A stretch of 64,000 nt of DNA from contig CALJLN010000006.1 of NCBI GenBank assembly GCA_937982565.1, positions 61,448 through 125,447 on the forward strand, read 5' to 3'. Each line of letters begins with the position of its first letter. Position 1 is the stretch's first letter. Positions 59,953 through 64,000 of this stretch are shown in pieces. A model generated the notes under the pieces. That model was not told where the DNA came from. It searched no databases and was given only the letters and a program-made list of their open reading frames with translations. Source of the DNA: UBA2421 sp002343075. Its GTDB lineage: Bacteria > Planctomycetota > Phycisphaerae > Tepidisphaerales > Tepidisphaeraceae. A program made the translations under genes and the position numbers.

Positions 59953-61593
59953 CTATGCAAGTTCGCTGGTTAGATCGATGGAAACTGCAAACAAGTCCTG
60001 CAACCCGACCGCCTTCCGCTTGGGGTTGCCCCCGTTGGGGTTGAAACTGGCGGTGTTGCGGAAAATTCCGCCGGACTCCACTGTGTTGTTGATTGTATTG
60101 ACGTCGATCGCCAACCCCCAATCATCCCCAGACCCACCGAAGCGGACCGCATTTAGAAAAGTGCCGGCGTCGGCGGTATAGCGTGCGACAAATGCGTCAA
60201 AACTCGAGTCACGGCGGTTGTCGTCTTTGAAATCGTCATCGCCCAGAATGCTCTGAAGCGTGTCGGTTGCGGTACTACCGTTGAACTCGATCTGCCCTGC
60301 GAATGAACCAGTGACAATCAGGGTGTTGTCAGCCACGCGCAATTGCGAAACCGCCTCGTAATCATCTCCGGCAATCGGCATGGCCCACTGCAGGTTGCCA
60401 CGGAGGCCGATCTGCGCGACGTATGCATCCAGCAGGCTCACGCCCTGCCGTTCTTTGTTGTTGTCAAACTCATCGCCGTCTTCCCGCGCTCGAAAGTTGG
60501 CGACGCCCGGGCCGGGGTCGAGATCGGCAAACTCCTCGAAGTAGCCGGTGAGGAAGATGCGGCCCTGCGGATCGATTGCGAGGCTATCGCCGGCGTCGTA
60601 TCGCTCTCCGCCGAAGGGTTTGATGTAGTCGAGCTTGCCGCGCGGGCTGAGTCGTAGCAAGAAGCCGTCGGTGCCGCCGATCGCCTCCACAATCAACTTG
60701 CTACGGCTGGGATCCCAATCGGCCTCGCCGGCAAAGCTGCCGGTAACGTAGACATTTCCAGAGCCGTCGAGAGCGATGCCTTCGCCGGAGTCGCGGTCGA
60801 GCAAATCGACGCCATCGCCCCCGGCATTGTAAACCCACTGCAGCCGGGCGATGGGGGCGGAATCAGTCTGTTGGAACTTGGCGACAAAGATGTCGTCGCG
60901 GCCCTTGGCAACGACGCTCTTCACCTGTTTCGTTGGGTTAAAATCGGCTTCACGGGTGAAGTAGCCGGTGGCAATAACCGCACCATCGTCGGTAATGGCG
61001 ATGTCTTTCACGGTATCATCAAACACCCCGCCGAAAGTGCTGGCCCAGAGAAAGTTGCCGTCGATGGTGTATGCGGCAATGAACGCGTCGTGATACCCTT
61101 CCGACCTGCGATTGACCGTGCCCGCTTCACTTCCATCAAAGTCGACCGTGCCCTGAAAACTTCCAGCGATGTAAAGGTTGCCATCCGAGCCTAACCGGAG
61201 GGTGGAGAGGTACTCGCCTTGTTTGTCGATGGTGGGACCGACTCGGTTTCGGAAGTCGGAGATATCGGCCTGCACCGTTGAGTAGAAAAATTCCTCGTCA
61301 ATGCGGCCGGCGTCGGCACCGATCTGGAATGCCCAGACCAAAGCCCCGGTTGCGGCGTAACGGGCGACGAACAAGTCGCTCTGGCCGCGCGCGGTCAGCA
61401 CCGAATTGCCACTCGCTGGCGCGGCGGGGTTGGAAAAATCAACGGTCCCGGAAAACTGTCCCGCAAGAATGCGCCCGCCGTCGGGGGCTGTTTCTACGGC
61501 GTTCGTGGCGTCATTGATCGATCCCCCGAGCGTGAGCAGGTTCGAGGTGAGCAGCCTACGATTCTCGAGCAGTTCCACTGCGGCGCGTGTCAT
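59953..61593 (-). CDS. Surface protein with LEPR-XLL-type N terminus and SBBP-like beta-propeller repeats
   Basis: 546 residues from ATG at 61593, with AAGGAAGGG upstream; the open frame to 62235 overlaps eda and is a shadow. It starts with AAVELLENRRLLTSN (the planctomycete signature). The body consists of repeats of an SBBP-type pattern (G-x-x-x-D-A-F-V-A-x-Y, then G-x-x-x-W-A, then I-A-x-x-G-N-V-Y-V-T-G-S-F), for example GYHDAFIAAYTIDGNFLWAS and DGSGNVYVTGSFAGEADWDP. It predicts a secreted beta-propeller of unknown ligand. There is no dockerin or PEP-CTERM tail. Confidence 0.85.
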   Translation of the reverse strand: MTRAAVELLENRRLLTSNLLTLGGSINDATNAVETAPDGGRILAGQFSGTVDFSNPAAPASGNSVLTARGQSDLFVARYAATGALVWAFQIGADAGRIDEEFFYSTVQADISDFRNRVGPTIDKQGEYLSTLRLGSDGNLYIAGSFQGTVDFDGSEAGTVNRRSEGYHDAFIAAYTIDGNFLWASTFGGVFDDTVKDIAITDDGAVIATGYFTREADFNPTKQVKSVVAKGRDDIFVAKFQQTDSAPIARLQWVYNAGGDGVDLLDRDSGEGIALDGSGNVYVTGSFAGEADWDPSRSKLIVEAIGGTDGFLLRLSPRGKLDYIKPFGGERYDAGDSLAIDPQGRIFLTGYFEEFADLDPGPGVANFRAREDGDEFDNNKERQGVSLLDAYVAQIGLRGNLQWAMPIAGDDYEAVSQLRVADNTLIVTGSFAGQIEFNGSTATDTLQSILGDDDFKDDNRRDSSFDAFVARYTADAGTFLNAVRFGGSGDDWGLAIDVNTINNTVESGGIFRNTASFNPNGGNPKRKAVGLQDLFAVSIDLTSELA

Positions 61594-61678
61594 TCGCGTA
61601 TCCCTTCCTTGCTTTAGCCGACGGCGGGCAAGAGCATATCGCCATCGTGAAACAAACGCGAGACTTCGGAGCCGCTTC

Positions 61679-62329
61679 ATGCACGAAAAAGCAACCAACC
61701 TGCAAAGGATGATCGATTGCGGGGTGATCGCAATCGTTCGCACGCAATCGGCCGACACCGCCAGGGCCATCGCCCGCGCCGCCATCACCGGCGGGGCTGG
61801 CGGGATTGAGATCACCCTCACCACACCAGACGGGCTGGAGATCATCGCCGAGTTGTCGCGGGAGTTTGGCCAGCGGTGCATCATTGGCGCGGGAACGGTG
61901 CTCAACGCCACAACCTGCACCGCAGCCCTGCGCGCCGGAGCGAAGTTCATTGTTTCGCCCTCGTATGACCCGCAAACGCTCCAGTTGGCACTAAAATCGG
62001 GGGCAATCAGCATTCCTGGAGCATTTACACCTGCCGAGATCCTCACGGTCTCGCGCGCTGGTGCGGACTTAATCAAGGTCTTTCCGAGCACAAGCGTAGG
62101 TCCGGCGTACTTTCGCGACCTGCTGCGCCCGCTGCCCCATTTGAAGCTCATCGCAACCGGCGGGGTCACGATGAATGACGCGGCAGAGTGGATCCAGTCC
62201 GGCAGCATCCTGGTAGGCGTCGGCGGCGATCTCATTCCGGAGGGCGCGATCGAACGAGGCGACTGGGACGCCGTCTCGGCGCGAACGGCGGCGTTCGTCG
62301 AGACCGTCCGGCTGGCGCGCGTCCGATAA
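61679..62329 (+). CDS. eda: 2-dehydro-3-deoxy-phosphogluconate/4-hydroxy-2-oxoglutarate aldolase
   Basis: 216 residues from ATG at 61679 with CGGAG upstream. A class I aldolase with a TIM barrel: CGVIAIVRTQSADTARAIARAA, GGAGGIEITLTTPDGLEII, IIGAGTVLNATTCTAAL, KFIVSPSYDP, and IKVFPSTSVGPAYFRDL, whose lysine (I-K-V-F-P) forms the Schiff base. It splits KDPG to pyruvate and glyceraldehyde-3-phosphate in Entner-Doudoroff or uronate metabolism. The open frame upstream to 61406 is a shadow. No edd is adjacent. Confidence 0.94.
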   Translation: MHEKATNLQRMIDCGVIAIVRTQSADTARAIARAAITGGAGGIEITLTTPDGLEIIAELSREFGQRCIIGAGTVLNATTCTAALRAGAKFIVSPSYDPQTLQLALKSGAISIPGAFTPAEILTVSRAGADLIKVFPSTSVGPAYFRDLLRPLPHLKLIATGGVTMNDAAEWIQSGSILVGVGGDLIPEGAIERGDWDAVSARTAAFVETVRLARVR

Positions 62330-62413
62330 ACGCGTTGTTCTTGCCCTGCAATGGCCCATCAAGAATTGTTGACGCTATCACCGATAGCAATAAACAAGGT
62401 GAACTCTTCGCTT

Positions 62414-63130
62414 ATGCCTCTCGCCCAAGTCACGCAGACGGCTGCAAACGCTGCCGCCGACCTTGCGACTCAGCAGCCGACGTCGTTTCTGTCGTGGCTG
62501 CGCGCGCCGTGGCTGTTGCCCGAGCAGGCCGACCTACTAATCTGGTGCCGCGATATGAATCCCGGTGCTGCAACGCTGTTGGTGGTCGCAGGGATCGTTT
62601 ACCTGTTATTTGGCCTGTACATGTTTAAGTGGCTGGTGACGCTCAACGCGGCGCTGATGGGGGCCTATTTTGGCTCGCTCGTCGGCAGGACAGGCGATGC
62701 CGCGGTCGCCGGCGCCTTTATGGGGGGTTTTGCGGCCGCGGTGGCGACCTGGCCTCTTATGAAGTACGCCGTCACCATCATGGGAGCGATTTTCGGCGCG
62801 CTCCTGGGAATCAGCATCTGGCGCAGCGCCGGGCTCGACCCCGGCTACGCATGGTCCGGCGGGCTGACCGGGTTGATCTTCTTTGGCATGCTGAGCTTTC
62901 TCGTATTTCGAGTCAGCGTAATGAGTTACACGAGTTTGCAGGGTTCGGTGATGCTGATTTTCGGCATCATCAGCCTGATCTATCGCTCGCCGGACATCGG
63001 CACCCGTCTTACTGACGCAATGACCTTCAAGCCGTTCATCCTCCCCGCCGCCATTTTCATCCCTGCGATCGCGGGCATGTTCTACCAAAGCCAATCCGGC
63101 GGCGGTGAGGTCGACGCAAAGAAAAAGTAG
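62414..63130 (+). CDS. Multipass membrane protein of unknown function
   Basis: 238 residues from ATG at 62414 (AAGGTG upstream); an ATG at 62351 is a longer option. After an alanine-rich N-terminal stretch there are about six membrane helices from residue ~58: LLVVAGIVYLLFGLYMFKWL, ALMGAYFGSLVGRTGDAAVA, YAVTIMGAIFGALLGISIW and others. The arrangement of glycine-rich helices resembles DUF4203/TMEM198-like proteins. No functional residues are visible. Same strand as the Bax-inhibitor-like gene that follows at 139 bases. Confidence 0.65.
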   Translation: MPLAQVTQTAANAAADLATQQPTSFLSWLRAPWLLPEQADLLIWCRDMNPGAATLLVVAGIVYLLFGLYMFKWLVTLNAALMGAYFGSLVGRTGDAAVAGAFMGGFAAAVATWPLMKYAVTIMGAIFGALLGISIWRSAGLDPGYAWSGGLTGLIFFGMLSFLVFRVSVMSYTSLQGSVMLIFGIISLIYRSPDIGTRLTDAMTFKPFILPAAIFIPAIAGMFYQSQSGGGEVDAKKK

Positions 63131-63269
63131 CGTGCACCCTTTGCATTGGCCATATGGCTTAACCCGTTGAAATACTGACATTTCATTCGCGATTGATATA
63201 CTTCCGCTGGTTGCTGCCGCGCACGGGAATCGTGGTAGCCAGCCACTTTCTCAGGGAAGGACCTTTTTT

Positions 63270-63992
63270 ATGAGCATGTTTCCGAGCGAACAGGCGCGAA
63301 AGCCGATCGAGCTTGAATATGGCACGACCGACAAGAGCACATTTAACTTCTTCAACACCGTGTATGCGTGGATGGCCGTCGGGCTGGCGGTGACGGCGTG
63401 CGTGGGAATCATGGTTTCGCGCTCGCCACAAGTCATGAAGTTCATGTTTGCGAACCAGTACGTCTACGTCGCGGCCATTCTGGGCAGCGTGGCGATCGCC
63501 TGGAGTGTTGGGTCGGTGGCACTGCGCGTCAGTGCGATGGCGGGGCTGGGGATGTTCCTTGTTTACGCTGCACTGGTGGGAGTGCTCACCAGCTACATTT
63601 ATGTCGCCTACAGCATGGACACGATCGGCGCGGCCTTCCTCATGACCGCGGGGGTCTTCGGCGGGATGAGTGTTTACGGGTTTATCACCAAGCGCGACCT
63701 GACGTCGATTGGCTCGATCCTGGTCATGTGCTTCTGGGGACTGCTGCTGGCGTCAATCGTCAATATTTTCCTTGCGAGCAACGCCCTGAGTTGGGTCATT
63801 ACTTATGCCGTGCTGGCGGTGTTCATCGGCCTGACCGCGTACGACACGCAAAAGCTCAAGAACATCGCCCAGCAACTCGACGGTGACCCGGCCACGCTAC
63901 AGCGATATGCCGTGATCGGCTCGCTCAATCTTTACGTTGATTTTATCAACATCTTCCTGGCGATCGTTCGCATCCTCGGCTCGCGAAAGTAA
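63270..63992 (+). CDS. Bax inhibitor-1/YccA family membrane protein
   Basis: 240 residues with GGAAGG upstream. Seven membrane helices after a soluble N terminus (about 30). Family markers are FNTVYAWMAVGLAVTACVGI, GVFGGMSVYGFITKRDLTS and, near the C terminus, AVFIGLTAYDTQKLKNIAQQ, which contains the D-T-Q-x-x-x motif of the BI-1 family. The bacterial relatives (YccA, BsYetJ) modulate the FtsH protease or form calcium-leak channels; which applies here is unknown. The window ends 8 bases after its stop. Confidence 0.92.
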   Translation: MSMFPSEQARKPIELEYGTTDKSTFNFFNTVYAWMAVGLAVTACVGIMVSRSPQVMKFMFANQYVYVAAILGSVAIAWSVGSVALRVSAMAGLGMFLVYAALVGVLTSYIYVAYSMDTIGAAFLMTAGVFGGMSVYGFITKRDLTSIGSILVMCFWGLLLASIVNIFLASNALSWVITYAVLAVFIGLTAYDTQKLKNIAQQLDGDPATLQRYAVIGSLNLYVDFINIFLAIVRILGSRK

Positions 63993-64000
63993 AAGCACCC

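Noticed and set aside
61594..62235. Upstream extension of the LEPR-XLL gene
   Set aside because: The frame lies antisense to eda and has no signature; the motif and ribosome binding site place the start at 61593.

Overview
The window looks like chromosomal DNA of a GC-rich member of the Planctomycetota, most likely class Phycisphaerae. Three large surface or secreted proteins begin with the planctomycete N-terminal motif of the LEPR-XLL type. There are PEP-CTERM-like sorting tails, a dockerin pair, tandem bactofilins, and a menaquinone gene set of the futalosine type (mqnE rather than men genes). This is inferred from gene content; no 16S rRNA gene is present. I found no rRNA, tRNA, CRISPR array or insertion sequence. 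Most of the window is core housekeeping DNA with islands of lineage-specific genes.

Layout. 1-2965 (+): the 3' end of aroA, a ThuA-like protein, a family 2 glycosyltransferase and a TauE/SafE permease. 3196-8114 (+): a 1441-residue dockerin-ended surface protein translationally coupled to a small cohesin-like PEP-CTERM protein. 8134-9722 (-): a Tat-exported superoxide dismutase and a second PEP-CTERM protein. 9920-11700: an acidic zinc-ribbon-like protein facing a retron-type reverse transcriptase, which has a run of hairpins in its 5' leader. 11764-16601 (-): DUF4105 protein, HEAT lipoprotein, coaE and rho, closed by a strong terminator. 16814-19735 (+): a secreted protein, an alpha/beta hydrolase and a lone MlaD. 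19962-20680 (-): rpmI-rplT without infC. 21213-25182 (+): dnaG and rpoD.

25420-30820 holds a SnoaL-like protein, an M55 peptidase, a STAS protein, a lone cytochrome oxidase subunit III-like protein, and a trypsin-fold/PDZ protein next to a related protein whose catalytic residues are lost. 30971-35555 (+) is a menaquinone block: menG/ubiE, a DoxX protein, ubiX, an unusual CsrA-like protein, a ubiA/mqnP prenyltransferase and mqnE. 35769-39160 has a small basic protein, a receiver-domain protein, bpt and glyA. 39216-45445 (+) has a large membrane-anchored protein, ribH, a glycosyltransferase-like protein, nusB, ftsY and a FixJ-type regulator. 45494-55933 (-) has a DUF4139 protein, a Kelch/Calx-beta surface protein, an M24 peptidase, modB-modA without modC, a sugar isomerase-like protein and radA. 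56367-58933 (+) pairs a double kinase-like protein with a heptosyltransferase-like GT9 enzyme. 58945-61593 (-) has two bactofilins and a third LEPR-XLL protein. 61679-63992 (+) has eda and two membrane proteins.

The most interesting points are: the retron-type RT with a candidate msr-msd leader but no obvious effector; a CsrA homologue split by about 50 extra residues inside the menaquinone block; repeat-like in-frame insertions in the conserved enzymes MqnE and RadA; a 22-bp perfect palindrome just upstream of radA; a pseudoprotease with a PDZ domain inserted into the protease fold; and a coupled dockerin/cohesin-like gene pair.
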